A stretch of 64,000 nucleotides of DNA from a bacterium (GCA_018698675.1 JABIPA010000073.1:1-64000); one strand, 5' to 3'; counted from the stretch's first letter, positions 20,205 through 30,495 are shown. Numbers and translations are program-made. Notes: generated by a model not told the origin, from the letters alone.

Positions 20205-21380
20205 ATGAAAATTACAGATAGAATTAAACGAATCCCTCCTTATATCTTTGCAACTATAGATGAAAAAAAATCGGAAGCGATAGCAAAAGGAATTGATGTA
20301 ATAGATTTAGGAATTGGAGATCCAGATTTACCAACTCCTAAGGTTATTGTTGATGCTTTAGTTAAATCCGTTCAAAATCCTGCGACGCATGATTATCCTC
20401 CATATCAAGGAACGTTGTCTTTTCGAGAAGCCGTTGCTGCTTGGTATAAAGACCGATTTAATGTGGATTTAAACCCAAATGACGAAGTTGTTTCATTGAT
20501 TGGTTCAAAAGAAGGAATTGCTCACGCATTTTTGACGTTTTTAGATCCAGGAGATGTCGCGATTTTGCCAGATCCAGGATACCCAGTTTACAAAGTAAAT
20601 ACATTGATAGCTGGTGGAGTTCCGTTTATGGTTCCTGTTAAAGAGGAGAATGGATTTCAAATGGATTTGAATTCTATTCCAGAAGACATTAGACAGAAGG
20701 CGAATATGCTTTTCATCAATTACCCAAACAATCCTACCGGAGCAGTTGCTACGGATGAACATTTACAAGAAGTTGTTGATTTTGGGCTTAAGTATAATAT
20801 TTTGATATGTATGGATTTAGCTTATTCTGAAGTTAATTATGATGGATACGTGCCAAAAAGTATTTTGGAATTTAAAGGAGCGAAAGATATCGCTATTGAG
20901 TTTCACTCATTGTCTAAATCATTCAATATGACTGGATGGAGAATTGGAATGGCCGTTGGAAATAAAGAGGCTGTTCAAGCTCTTGGAAAAATAAAAACTA
21001 ATGTTGATTCTGGTATTTTTAAAGCGATTCAAGAAGCCGGTATTGTCGCACTTCAAAATTATAAATCAATTTGTGGGGATCAAAACGATCGCCTTGCGAA
21101 AAGACGCGATATTATTGTGAATGGCTTAAATGATCTCGGATGGAATTTGGAATCGCCAAAAGCGACATATTATATTTGGGCGCCTGTTCCTGAAGGAATG
21201 AAGTCTCAAGATTTTACTATTTCCTTATTAGAAAGTACTGGAATACTTGTTGTTCCTGGTACAGGGTATGGACCTTGTGGAGAAGGTTATTTTAGAATTT
21301 CGATAACGACTCCTGAAGAAAAACTACATGCTGCAGTTAAACGATTGAAAGAACACAATATTACCTATAAAAAGGGATAA
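20205..21380 (+). CDS. dapL: LL-diaminopimelate aminotransferase
   Basis: 391 aa class I/II aminotransferase, 'INYPNNPTGAVA', 'HSLSKSFNMTGWRIGMAVGN'; follows dapF. Confidence 0.88.
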   Translation: MKITDRIKRIPPYIFATIDEKKSEAIAKGIDVIDLGIGDPDLPTPKVIVDALVKSVQNPATHDYPPYQGTLSFREAVAAWYKDRFNVDLNPNDEVVSLIGSKEGIAHAFLTFLDPGDVAILPDPGYPVYKVNTLIAGGVPFMVPVKEENGFQMDLNSIPEDIRQKANMLFINYPNNPTGAVATDEHLQEVVDFGLKYNILICMDLAYSEVNYDGYVPKSILEFKGAKDIAIEFHSLSKSFNMTGWRIGMAVGNKEAVQALGKIKTNVDSGIFKAIQEAGIVALQNYKSICGDQNDRLAKRRDIIVNGLNDLGWNLESPKATYYIWAPVPEGMKSQDFTISLLESTGILVVPGTGYGPCGEGYFRISITTPEEKLHAAVKRLKEHNITYKKG

Positions 21381-21456
21381 TCAGTCATTAAATTTTAGTT
21401 CAATTTTAATTGTTGGTTATTATGGGTTTGCAAATGCAGGGGATGAATATCTTCTG

Positions 21457-22395
21457 TTGCAAACCCTACGCCGACATATCTCTTTGCTTTCGTCTGGTAA
21501 ATTAAATATTCTTTACAGGTGCAAACAAACGACCAAAGGTTACATTGTTTTAGATGGTGTATCTTATTCGGTGACGTTCGTGCCTAGAAAGTCTTTTTTT
21601 TCTATTTTTTCCGCCTTGTTTCGGGTGAAAAAAATATGTTTTGGAGGAGGTGGCTTATTTCAAGATAAGACATCTACCTTTAGTTTTTTATATTATTCGA
21701 TGATTGTGTGTGTAGGAAAGCTTATGAGAAGACAAATCAATTTTTATGGCCAGGGTTTTGGACCAATAACAGGTAGATTATCTACCTCTGTTTTCCCACT
21801 AATACTAAAGCAGGTGGATACGCTCGAAGTGAGAGACGATGCATCAGCCGCGTATTGTAAAACTATTAATAATATTGTTCCTCCTGACCTGAAAATGGAT
21901 ATGAGTTTTGAAAGAGCTGATAAATTTAATGACTCCTACAACGAGAATGGAGTTGTTGGTCTTTCTTTAAAAGAAGACACGTTTACGCCATCTGTTCTTG
22001 ATTCATTAAATAGTTTTTCGACGTCGGAATGGGTATTTATAGAAGCCCATAGACAGGTTGATTTTAGGAAGGATTGGCAGAGACAACTGTCGATTTCGAA
22101 TGACAGGTTGTTAGATTTCACGTATATTCTTACGAATGAATTATCAAGTCCGGTACCATTATCTATGATTATTTCTATGAGGTTTCATGTTTGTGCTTGG
22201 GCTGCAATGACGGGAATTCCGTTTTTGGCAATTAGTGATGATCCTAAATTGACACAACTTGCTGAACAATTTGGGCAACCTCTTATAAACCCCCGAGAAA
22301 ATATCATGTCAGAAGCAGAAATTCGAAATAAACTTCAGCATAAAAAATATAGGTCTCGTCTAATTGAAAAAAGAGAGGCGTGTCTATGTCTTTAA
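21457..22395 (+). CDS. csaB: polysaccharide pyruvyl transferase CsaB-like (true N-terminus extends upstream of this start)
   Basis: Same-frame upstream codons encode 'ILIVGYYGFANAGDEYLLLQTLRRH'; internal 'CFGGGGLFQDKTS', 'GQGFGPI', 'MRFHVCAWAAMTGIPFLAIS'. Confidence 0.85.
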   Translation: MQTLRRHISLLSSGKLNILYRCKQTTKGYIVLDGVSYSVTFVPRKSFFSIFSALFRVKKICFGGGGLFQDKTSTFSFLYYSMIVCVGKLMRRQINFYGQGFGPITGRLSTSVFPLILKQVDTLEVRDDASAAYCKTINNIVPPDLKMDMSFERADKFNDSYNENGVVGLSLKEDTFTPSVLDSLNSFSTSEWVFIEAHRQVDFRKDWQRQLSISNDRLLDFTYILTNELSSPVPLSMIISMRFHVCAWAAMTGIPFLAISDDPKLTQLAEQFGQPLINPRENIMSEAEIRNKLQHKKYRSRLIEKREACLCL

Positions 22396-23105
22396 AGAGC
22401 CAGTTTGTACGGTTGTTTGATTATCCTATCAAGGTAGGTACCCGCAAAAATATAATGGAAAGCATTTTAGGGACGTCTAAGACTTCCTTTTGTCATGTAG
22501 TGACTCTCAATCCTGAAATAATTGTTTATAACGAAATTGATATCAACAAAAAAAGAAAGATGTTAGATAAATGTTTTTTTATTGCAGATGGAATAAGTTT
22601 GGCGTGGGCATCTAAAATTTTACAAAAGAAAAAGATAGATCGGTTTCCTGGAATCGAATTGGCCCAGGCCTTATTAACGCGTGAAGACAAAACATTTTAT
22701 TTCATTGGTTCAAAAACTGAAATAATTGAGAAAGCCGTTAAAAAAATCGGCGGACAAAATGAAAAATTATCAATCGTGGGCTACTCAGATGGGTACTTGG
22801 ATGAACAAAAAAGATCCAACGTATTAGAAGATATTAAAAATAAGCAGCCAGATATTGTTTTAGTAGGAATGGGGCACCAACGACAGGATGATTTACTATT
22901 TGAAATTGGTCAGATTTTGACTAAAGGTGTTGGTGTTGGCATTGGAGGAAGCTTTGATGTTTTATCCGGAGAACTAATGAGAGCTCCAAAATGGATTCAA
23001 AGCATACAGCTTGAATGGTTTTATCGAGGTCTTTCAAATCCGTTAAGAATGAAACGTTGGGGATTTATCCCTAAATTCATTAAGTTAGTTATTAAAGCTT
23101 TCTGA
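22380..23105 (+). CDS. WecG/TagA/CpsF family glycosyltransferase
   Basis: 'VTLNPEIIVYNEI', 'ADGISLAWASKIL', 'GMGHQRQDDLL', 'GIGGSFDVLSGELMRAPKWIQSIQLEWFYRGLSNPLRMKRW'. Confidence 0.95.
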   Translation: MSMSLKSQFVRLFDYPIKVGTRKNIMESILGTSKTSFCHVVTLNPEIIVYNEIDINKKRKMLDKCFFIADGISLAWASKILQKKKIDRFPGIELAQALLTREDKTFYFIGSKTEIIEKAVKKIGGQNEKLSIVGYSDGYLDEQKRSNVLEDIKNKQPDIVLVGMGHQRQDDLLFEIGQILTKGVGVGIGGSFDVLSGELMRAPKWIQSIQLEWFYRGLSNPLRMKRWGFIPKFIKLVIKAF

Positions 23106-24677
23106 ATAAATTTTTTGAAGTAGTTTTTCTGTTTGAGTATTTCCTTCATAGGTGGAGGTAGATTGCTTTCGTAATTGTCCTAAGCTTGTAGCAAGTTTTT
23201 TTCCTAATTCTACGCCTTCTTGATCAAACGAGTTAACATTCCATAAAAAGCCTTGAAACATGATTGTGTTTTCGTAAAAGGATAGCAACGCTCCTAACGT
23301 TTCTGGATTGAGCTGGTCACAAATTAACAATGTACAGGGACGGTTCCCGTCAAAGTTTTTTCTTGGGTCCCTAGATTGGTTTCCAAGAGTAAGCGCAAAA
23401 AATTGGGAAATTAAGTTTTCATTCAATAAATTGTGGTTTCTTTTAAAGTTATCGGAAATAGGGTCTTCGACGGAGATGTCGATTTGAGTCTTTTTAAATC
23501 CAATAAATTGGACAGGACAAACGTCTGAACCTTGATGGAACTTTTGAAAATACGAGTGTTGAGAATTTGTACCAGCACTACCTACTAACATGGGCCCGGT
23601 TTGGTATGGAATAAAATCACCGTTTTGATTGACCTGTTTTCCATTACTTTCGCAGTCTGTTTGTTGAAGATGTAAAATAAATGAATTCAACGCTTCAGAG
23701 TATGGAATAACTGCTTTATACGAATAATTTAAACAATTTCTTTCCCAGATGGAGTTAAGAGCATTTAACATGGCCAGATTAGTTAGGCAGTTTTTGTTTA
23801 GACTATTTTCGTCAATTTCTCGAGAGCCTTTTAAAATACTTTCCATATAGGTAGGGGAGAAAACGAGGCTAACTATTAACGCACCAACGGCGCTAGTTAC
23901 TGAAAAACGACCACCAATATTTTCGTCGATATAGAATGTGTTTAAGCAAGTGGTTTCCTGTTCAAGACGACTCTTTTTTTGAGTGACTAATACGATATTT
24001 TTACTAATATCTATCCCCTTTTTGTCGGCAATAGCTCGTAACAGATTTAGATTCTCGGTCGTTTCAATCGTTGATCCACTTTTGGAAACAATTATCCAAA
24101 GTGTTTCGTTAAAAACGGATGATTCAGCATGTAAATAAGAATAAAAACTGTCTGGGTCAATGTTTGAAATGAAGTCTGATTTTAACTTAACATCGTTTCG
24201 TGAGATGGCATAAGGCATCAAAGCGTCTAAAAATGATTTTGGACCTAGATATGATCCCCCAATTCCAATTTGAACAACTTTTTTAAATGGAGTTCCATTC
24301 GAAGACGTGATTGTCCCGGAATGGACACCATTTGCAAATGTTTTGATGCGATTAAATTCGTCACTATATAATGTTTTCGAAGATGACCGAACAGCGTGGT
24401 GAAGAACTGCTCTGTTTTCAGTTTTGTTTATCAGGCTCCCTGAAGTTAATTCTTTATATCTAGAAATGAGGTTGCTTTGTTCGCTAAGTTTTTGAAACAA
24501 TTGAAGTACGTTTTGGTCGATTTTTGCACCATAGAAATGGTAAGAAAGGGACGCTGTATGTGCCTGAAAGTCTTTTACTCGTTTTACGCTCATCATATCT
24601 TTAAGACGTAACCCGTTCTTTGCGTACGAAAAAAGTTGAGAGAACGCGTCTAATTGGTCAAGATTTAGGGGTGTCAT
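23085..24677 (-). CDS. pgi: glucose-6-phosphate isomerase
   Basis: 'VQIGIGGSYLGPKSFLDAL', 'IIVSKSGSTIETTENL', 'GGRFSVTSAVG', 'GNQSRDPRKNFDGNRP'. Confidence 0.95.
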   Translation of the reverse strand: MTPLNLDQLDAFSQLFSYAKNGLRLKDMMSVKRVKDFQAHTASLSYHFYGAKIDQNVLQLFQKLSEQSNLISRYKELTSGSLINKTENRAVLHHAVRSSSKTLYSDEFNRIKTFANGVHSGTITSSNGTPFKKVVQIGIGGSYLGPKSFLDALMPYAISRNDVKLKSDFISNIDPDSFYSYLHAESSVFNETLWIIVSKSGSTIETTENLNLLRAIADKKGIDISKNIVLVTQKKSRLEQETTCLNTFYIDENIGGRFSVTSAVGALIVSLVFSPTYMESILKGSREIDENSLNKNCLTNLAMLNALNSIWERNCLNYSYKAVIPYSEALNSFILHLQQTDCESNGKQVNQNGDFIPYQTGPMLVGSAGTNSQHSYFQKFHQGSDVCPVQFIGFKKTQIDISVEDPISDNFKRNHNLLNENLISQFFALTLGNQSRDPRKNFDGNRPCTLLICDQLNPETLGALLSFYENTIMFQGFLWNVNSFDQEGVELGKKLATSLGQLRKQSTSTYEGNTQTEKLLQKIYSESFNN

Positions 24678-25926
24678 AAAAAGGTTTATTTATTTTTTTT
24701 GATGATTCAAATAATTCTGTGTGTTCTGATCTTAATTTAACGTTTCGTCTTAGCATTGCACGTTTTGCTGTTTTTAAAAATTGATCCATTCGATAAGGTT
24801 GATAGTTATTTGCTTCTCCCCACGAAAATGGAGGAACGAATTTATTATGTATAGCGGGGCCAACTATGTTAGAGCCGAATCCAATGTTTGTACCCGCCGT
24901 TAGCAGAGTGCCTATTCCAGTTTTGACATGGTCTCCGAGAATCGCGCCTAAAAATATTTTCTGAGTGTTAATGGTTCCATTGTGAGAATCTACTTTTATA
25001 GGACCATATGTATTTTTTAAGTTAGAAGTCGTGGTGCCTGCACCTAAGTTTGCCCATTCTCCTAAATAAGAATGACCGACAAATCCGCTATGCGCTTTGT
25101 TTGAGAAGTGGAAGAAAATAGACTGACTAACTTCGCCAGAAACTTTGCAGTGATTTCCTATCGTCGATGTTTTTATTTTTCCACCTAAAATTTTTGAGTT
25201 CTGTCCGATAAAAAGAGGGCCTTCCAGCCGGGTTCCAGATTCAATATATACATTTTTTTCTATATAGATAGGCCCCTGCTCAGCGTTAAGTACAACAAAA
25301 TCTTCAATAAATGTTCCTTTGTCTACGAATACATTATTCTCATTATATATAATTGTGAATGGATTAATGGTTCCTTTAATGATGCCAGGTTGTTTTCTGT
25401 CATTAAAATCTATCAATAACATTTTTTCGTTCAGTTCAATGAGATCGTGAGCAAAATTTAGAATTAATGCGTCATCGACTTCTTTAAATACACATGAGCT
25501 TCTAAGGTTTTGAATTAATGTTTGATTGTTTGGCGTTTTTTCGAGAGACGTTTTCATGAAATCAAGATTTTTTTCGCTTAAATAAGCTGCTACAACTTGT
25601 CCTTTATGGGTAAGAACAAAATCGCGATCCTGTTCAAAGTTTGTGATGATTTCAAATAGCTGTTCAGTTAAGATGGTTCGCCCATTTATAAAAAGACAGG
25701 GCGCCCCTGTGTTAATTTGATTTACTGTAAAATCCGAGTGCTTCAATCGTTCAATTGGTTTTAAATGGTCTCGACAGTGAAGGGTAATATTTGCATAATT
25801 AAAAAACCTTTTGAATTTATCAAATAATGTGTCGAATCCAATTAAAAGGTCGTAAGAAGGTTTCGCATAGGTTAAAGGATACAGAAAATGATATTTATCA
25901 TCTTCATACAAACATATATTAATCAT
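24658..25926 (-). CDS. putative sugar nucleotidyltransferase with left-handed beta-helix (GlmU-like family)
   Basis: 'MINICLYEDDKYHFLYPLTYAKPSYDLLIG' N-terminus; hexapeptide-like C-terminal region 'GAILGDHVKTGIGTLLTAGTNIGFGSNIVG'. ORF track extends to 25947. Confidence 0.85.
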   Translation of the reverse strand: MINICLYEDDKYHFLYPLTYAKPSYDLLIGFDTLFDKFKRFFNYANITLHCRDHLKPIERLKHSDFTVNQINTGAPCLFINGRTILTEQLFEIITNFEQDRDFVLTHKGQVVAAYLSEKNLDFMKTSLEKTPNNQTLIQNLRSSCVFKEVDDALILNFAHDLIELNEKMLLIDFNDRKQPGIIKGTINPFTIIYNENNVFVDKGTFIEDFVVLNAEQGPIYIEKNVYIESGTRLEGPLFIGQNSKILGGKIKTSTIGNHCKVSGEVSQSIFFHFSNKAHSGFVGHSYLGEWANLGAGTTTSNLKNTYGPIKVDSHNGTINTQKIFLGAILGDHVKTGIGTLLTAGTNIGFGSNIVGPAIHNKFVPPFSWGEANNYQPYRMDQFLKTAKRAMLRRNVKLRSEHTELFESSKKINKPFYDTPKS

Positions 25927-25968
25927 ATTAATTGCAATGATAACCAACTAGGCTGGCGTTGACAACGT

Positions 25969-26250
25969 ATGACTGACAAACTGAAATATTTAGGATTAAT
26001 GGCTGTTATTCTTCTCTTTTTTATCTCGATTCAAGCCGTTTACGTAAAGACACAATCTCTGCATGAGAAAAATAGGGCAATGTCTGCTCAGATCAACAAG
26101 TTGAAGAAGAAAAATCATTTACTTTATTTATCACTATTGGAAAAAACTAGTTTGCAGGAAATAGATAACAAGGTAAGTCAGGATTTGGGAATGACGAGAC
26201 CAAAAAGAATAAATTATATTTTGGTTCATAATGAGGCTACCTCAAGGTGA
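25969..26250 (+). CDS. FtsL-like small bitopic division protein
   Basis: 93 aa, one N-terminal TM followed by coiled coil; overlaps start of ftsI-like gene. Confidence 0.6.
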   Translation: MTDKLKYLGLMAVILLFFISIQAVYVKTQSLHEKNRAMSAQINKLKKKNHLLYLSLLEKTSLQEIDNKVSQDLGMTRPKRINYILVHNEATSR

Positions 26251-27992
26251 ACGATATAGAAAATACCGATATGTCTACCTACGCTAGCGGAAACAGGAGG
26301 AAGTCTGTACGACTAAATATAGTTTTGGCATTTTTTTATCTCGTTTTTTTTGGCTTAGTTGCGCGGCTGTTTTTTCTTCAGATTATAAAACACGACTATT
26401 ATTTAGATAAGTCTAGAGACCAATTAAATCGGGTGATTCGCTTATATCCTGAAAGAGGAGATATCCTCGATCGGGAATTGAACCCTATCGCCTTAACGCT
26501 GCCGAGTACGTCATCGTACCTTGTCCCAGAAAAAGTTTAAAACAAAAAAATCTTTGTAAATGAGGTTTCTAAAATAACTGGCTTGTCCAAGCCGGATTTA
26601 AGGAGCAAGGTATCTTCTGAACAGCCGTTTGTATGGCTTGTTCAAAAAATGCCAGCGGAAATGACTGAATCATTAAAAAAATTAGATATGAATGCCTTAG
26701 GATTTATTGATGTTGAAAAAAGAACCTATCCAAATAGCGGGTTAATGTCCCAAGTGGTTGGGTTTGTCGGTGTCGATAATCAAGGACTAGGCGGTCTCGA
26801 ATATAAGTTTGATAAAGAGCTAAAGGGCCATGAAGGTATGATTATGCTAGAAGGCGACCCTTTAGGAAGGCAGTTGGTTTTTGGTAAAAATAAGAAGGTT
26901 AAAAAAAGTGATGGAAAGACGATTATTACAACCTTGGATACGACAATTCAATATGTTGCAGAAAAGCATTTAAAAGAAGGTGTTGCTTTGAATGATGCAA
27001 AGGGAGGGGTGGCTATTGTTTTAGGGGCTCAAACTGGTGAGATTTTAGCGATGGTAGACGAACCAGGCTTTGACCCAAATAAATGGATGAGTTCAGAGAG
27101 TATAGACAGAAAAAATGGATGTATAACGGACGTATATGAACCAGGGTCTACATTGAAAGTATTTACAATAATGGCGGCGATTGAGGAAAAACTGGTTACT
27201 CCGGGCACTATCATTAAAGTCCCAGAAACATTTATGATTGCAGGTCATAAAGTAAAAGAGGCGCATGATAGGGAAGATGGGGATGTTGATGAGAACACGG
27301 TAACGGAAATTTTGGAAAAATCTCTCAATGTTGGCACCTCTCTTGTCGCTCAAAAATTAGGGAAAGATTTGTTGTATACCTATTTACGAAGGTCTGGATA
27401 CGGTGGAGTCACTGGAGTTAGTCTTCCAGGCGAGTCTAGCGGGTTGTTACGAAAACCATCTACATGGTCAGGTGTTGATATTAGCATGTTATCTTTTGGG
27501 CAAGGGATTGCCGTTACGCCGTTACAATTGGCCGCGTCGTTAACAATAATTACAAATGAAGGGCGGTTAATAAAACCTCGAATCATTAAAGGTGTGATGG
27601 ACGCAGATAGGCGCACATTAAAGGCAACTCGTATTAAATATGGGGAGCAGGTTGTTAGTAAATCAACGGCAAATAAAATGAAGATAATAATGAAAAGTAT
27701 TGTCGAAAATGGGACGGGAAAAATTACTAAATTAGACGGCATTTCAAGTGGAGGAAAAACAGGGACCGCACAGAAGGCTAGAGAAGATGGTCGTGGATAT
27801 AAAAAAGGAGCTTACATTGCTTCGTTTTTAGGTTTTTTTCCGATAGAAGATCCTAAATATATTATTCTCGTGGCGGTTGATGAGCCTAAAAAAAGTATTT
27901 GGGGATCATCTGTAACGGGGCCTATTTTTAAGAAAATTGTGCAAGATATAGTGGACTATACAAATATGGTTCCTATATCGACCTATCCCTGA
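26247..27992 (+). pseudogene. ftsI: FtsI-like class B penicillin-binding protein interrupted by one in-frame TAA (26538-26540); gene may be read through, mutated, or mis-sequenced
   Basis: ORFs 26247-26540 and 26583-27992 are in the same frame; N-terminal TM 'RLFFLQIIKHDYYLDKSRDQLNRVIRLYPERGDILDRELNPIA', then TPase motifs 'EPGSTLKVF', 'SLN', 'KTGTAQ'. Confidence 0.85.
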
Positions 27993-28915
27993 TTTTTGAG
28001 TTCAACAACCATATCCTTTAGAGATGGATAGTCTGTTTTCATTCCAAAGTGGTCTGGGGCTACTGTATCGTATTCGAAATACGGGTTTTCAATGCAGTGT
28101 TTGTCCCAAGAGCCAACTTCAATTCTCAATATTTTTGCTAAAAACATTAAAAACTTACTGTTAATTTTTATTCTGAAGGGGATGCTTACACCGAAAACGT
28201 TACAGAGTATTTCGATGACATCTTTTCCTTTTAAAACTTTATTTCCTAAAACATAAGACGATTTTTCAACGGGATGTTCCATCACATATTTTGTGACTTT
28301 TGCGATGTCTTTACTATGTAAGAAATGAAATCGTGCATCCATATAAATAAATCTTAAGAGTTTTAAATAGTTTTTGTTTGGAACGATTCCTGAGCTTACG
28401 TGAGAATAGGGGTGGGTCTTGTCCCCACCGAATACTAATGTAGGGAACAATGTAACAATTCGATCTGAAATTTTAAGTGTCTCAAGAGATGTATATGCTT
28501 TGTATTTTGAACTAACGTAGCCCGTACCCAATGTACCAGCTTCCTTAATAGGCGAATTGTTTTTTCCTAAAATACTTGCAGTAGAAAAGTAAACAACTTT
28601 TTTACAAATATCTGGGTTAAGATACGAAAACATTTTATGAGATTTTGTGACGTTTAAAAGAAATGCATAATCAGAGTTACTCCAGTCGGTAGCAATATGA
28701 ATCAGATAATTCATTTCAGATATCAATGTTTCGTGTTCTTCAATAAATTCAAGGTTTCCCTTTACCGGAAAAAAATTGGACGCTTTTATCTTTATTTTTT
28801 CGGGGGTTCTTGCAAGGAGGTAACAGTCATAATTTGGGTTGTTTGCAAATAGATCAAGTACATAGTGTCCGACACATCCTGATGCTCCGGTTATAAAAAC
28901 CTTACTTTTTATCAT
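27983..28915 (-). CDS. NAD-dependent epimerase/dehydratase family protein
   Basis: 'VFITGASGCVGHYVLDLF', 'YFSTASILG...YVSSKYKA'. Confidence 0.88.
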   Translation of the reverse strand: MIKSKVFITGASGCVGHYVLDLFANNPNYDCYLLARTPEKIKIKASNFFPVKGNLEFIEEHETLISEMNYLIHIATDWSNSDYAFLLNVTKSHKMFSYLNPDICKKVVYFSTASILGKNNSPIKEAGTLGTGYVSSKYKAYTSLETLKISDRIVTLFPTLVFGGDKTHPYSHVSSGIVPNKNYLKLLRFIYMDARFHFLHSKDIAKVTKYVMEHPVEKSSYVLGNKVLKGKDVIEILCNVFGVSIPFRIKINSKFLMFLAKILRIEVGSWDKHCIENPYFEYDTVAPDHFGMKTDYPSLKDMVVELKNQG

Positions 28916-28976
28916 GACCCATACTGTACCAACTATCTTTGCAGAATGAAATGAATCAGCTATTATTCTGCAAGAA

Positions 28977-29714
28977 ATGAAATTACAAATTCTTATCGAT
29001 TTCTTAAATAAATGGGCCCCAGAAAGCGATGCTGAAAGTTGGGATAACGTGGGGCTCCAAATAGGGGACCGGAACGCTCAAATTAAACATATTGTACTCG
29101 CTATGGATGTTGATAGAGACCTTCTTTCATATCTTTCTAATAACCCTGCCGATTTAGTTATTACCCATCATCCACTTTTGTTTAGTTCGGTAAAATCTGT
29201 TGATAAATCAGAACCTTTAGGCGAAGCAATCTATGCATTTATTAATAAAAATTGTGGGTTATATTCGATGCACACGAATTTAGACAAGGCGGATAATGGT
29301 ATAAATGATGCCTTAATCAAACAATACGGGTTAGACCCTAAACAGGGAACGTGGTTCGATGGAGGTATTGGCAAGTGGTTTGACGTCGAGTCTGGTGTGA
29401 CAGAGCAAACGTTGAATGCGTTTATAAAAGGAAATAAAGGTATTGTTGTTGGAAACAAGAAGGATAGAATAATAAGCCGGGTTGGCTTTTGCGGAGGAAG
29501 CGGGAAGTCATTGTTAGGGCAAATTCGAGATTTATCTATTGATTTATTTATTACCGGAGAACTTGGGTATCACGATGAAGTGAATTTAGGTCTTTCGGGC
29601 AGCTCCGCTTTTTTGATGGGGCATAAAGAATCAGAGTTTTTTGGATTATATGAAATAAAAGAGTATATTAATAATAGTTTTTCGGAAGTTGATGTGAAAG
29701 TGTTTGGGAGATAA
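28977..29714 (+). CDS. Nif3-like dinuclear metal-center protein
   Basis: 'WAPESDAESWDNVGLQIGD', 'VITHHPLLFSSV', 'YSMHTNLDKADNGINDAL', 'GELGYHDEV'. Confidence 0.93.
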   Translation: MKLQILIDFLNKWAPESDAESWDNVGLQIGDRNAQIKHIVLAMDVDRDLLSYLSNNPADLVITHHPLLFSSVKSVDKSEPLGEAIYAFINKNCGLYSMHTNLDKADNGINDALIKQYGLDPKQGTWFDGGIGKWFDVESGVTEQTLNAFIKGNKGIVVGNKKDRIISRVGFCGGSGKSLLGQIRDLSIDLFITGELGYHDEVNLGLSGSSAFLMGHKESEFFGLYEIKEYINNSFSEVDVKVFGR

Positions 29715-29719
29715 CAAAA

Positions 29720-30070
29720 ATGTGGATTCTATTTTTAATAATTTTAGTGAGAACGGTAACGGATATTGCGTTTAAATTTGTGGTAAATAATTTAAATTTT
29801 GACTCAATGAACTCTATTTTCTCGAATATTGTATTGATGATAAAGAATCCAATATTGTGGTTAGGTCTAACTATGGGAGTCACAAATTATTATTTGTGGA
29901 TATTATGCTTAAGAGAATTTGATTTGAGCTATGCATACCCGTTTTTAAGCATTGCTTATATTTCTATTATTTTGTCAGGGAAATTTATTTTTAAAGAACG
30001 ATTAGGGATGAATAAAGTTGTCGGGTTAATATTTATATCGATAGGCGCAGGGATGTTATTTGTTGGATAA
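29720..30070 (+). CDS. small EamA/SMR-like four-TM transporter subunit
   Basis: 116 aa, 'FDLSYAYPFLSIAYISIILSGKFIFKERLG'. Confidence 0.75.
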   Translation: MWILFLIILVRTVTDIAFKFVVNNLNFDSMNSIFSNIVLMIKNPILWLGLTMGVTNYYLWILCLREFDLSYAYPFLSIAYISIILSGKFIFKERLGMNKVVGLIFISIGAGMLFVG

Positions 30071-30111
30071 GATAAAAACATCGATTGTAGATTGCCAAGT
30101 AAGGGTGAACA

Positions 30112-30495
30112 ATGTCAAAGTTTAAGAATTTAGTGTTTTTTGTTTTATTGCCAGTTGTGATGACGACATTGGGCGAATTTATCTTGAAGTTTTCGGTCAA
30201 CCAAGAGCATATGTCTGTTTCCGAATATTTATTCTCCTTTAATTTTAATAGTTTTATGGTTCTATTTTCCACGTTTTTGATAATTGCCGGTGGCGTGTTG
30301 TGGCTAGTTGCGATGTCGAAATTTGAGTTATCATTTCTATACCCTTTTTTAAGTATTAATTATGTGGGCATTGTTATCGGTTCCCAGTTTGTGTTAAAAG
30401 AAGAGGTAAGTATATATAGGTACATTTCAATAATTTTTATAGTGATTGGGTTAATATTTATTTCTAGAAGCCCATATTCAAAAAAAGAAAGCTAA
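30112..30495 (+). CDS. small EamA/SMR-like four-TM transporter subunit (paralog of upstream gene)
   Basis: 127 aa, 'FELSFLYPFLSINYVGIVIGSQFVLKEEV'. Confidence 0.75.
   Translation: MSKFKNLVFFVLLPVVMTTLGEFILKFSVNQEHMSVSEYLFSFNFNSFMVLFSTFLIIAGGVLWLVAMSKFELSFLYPFLSINYVGIVIGSQFVLKEEVSIYRYISIIFIVIGLIFISRSPYSKKES

Noticed and set aside
26583-27992. Treating the FtsI catalytic part as an independent gene starting at TTG 26583
   Set aside because: It is in the same frame as the upstream TM fragment and the sequence between them reads as a normal FtsI; kept as one interrupted gene.
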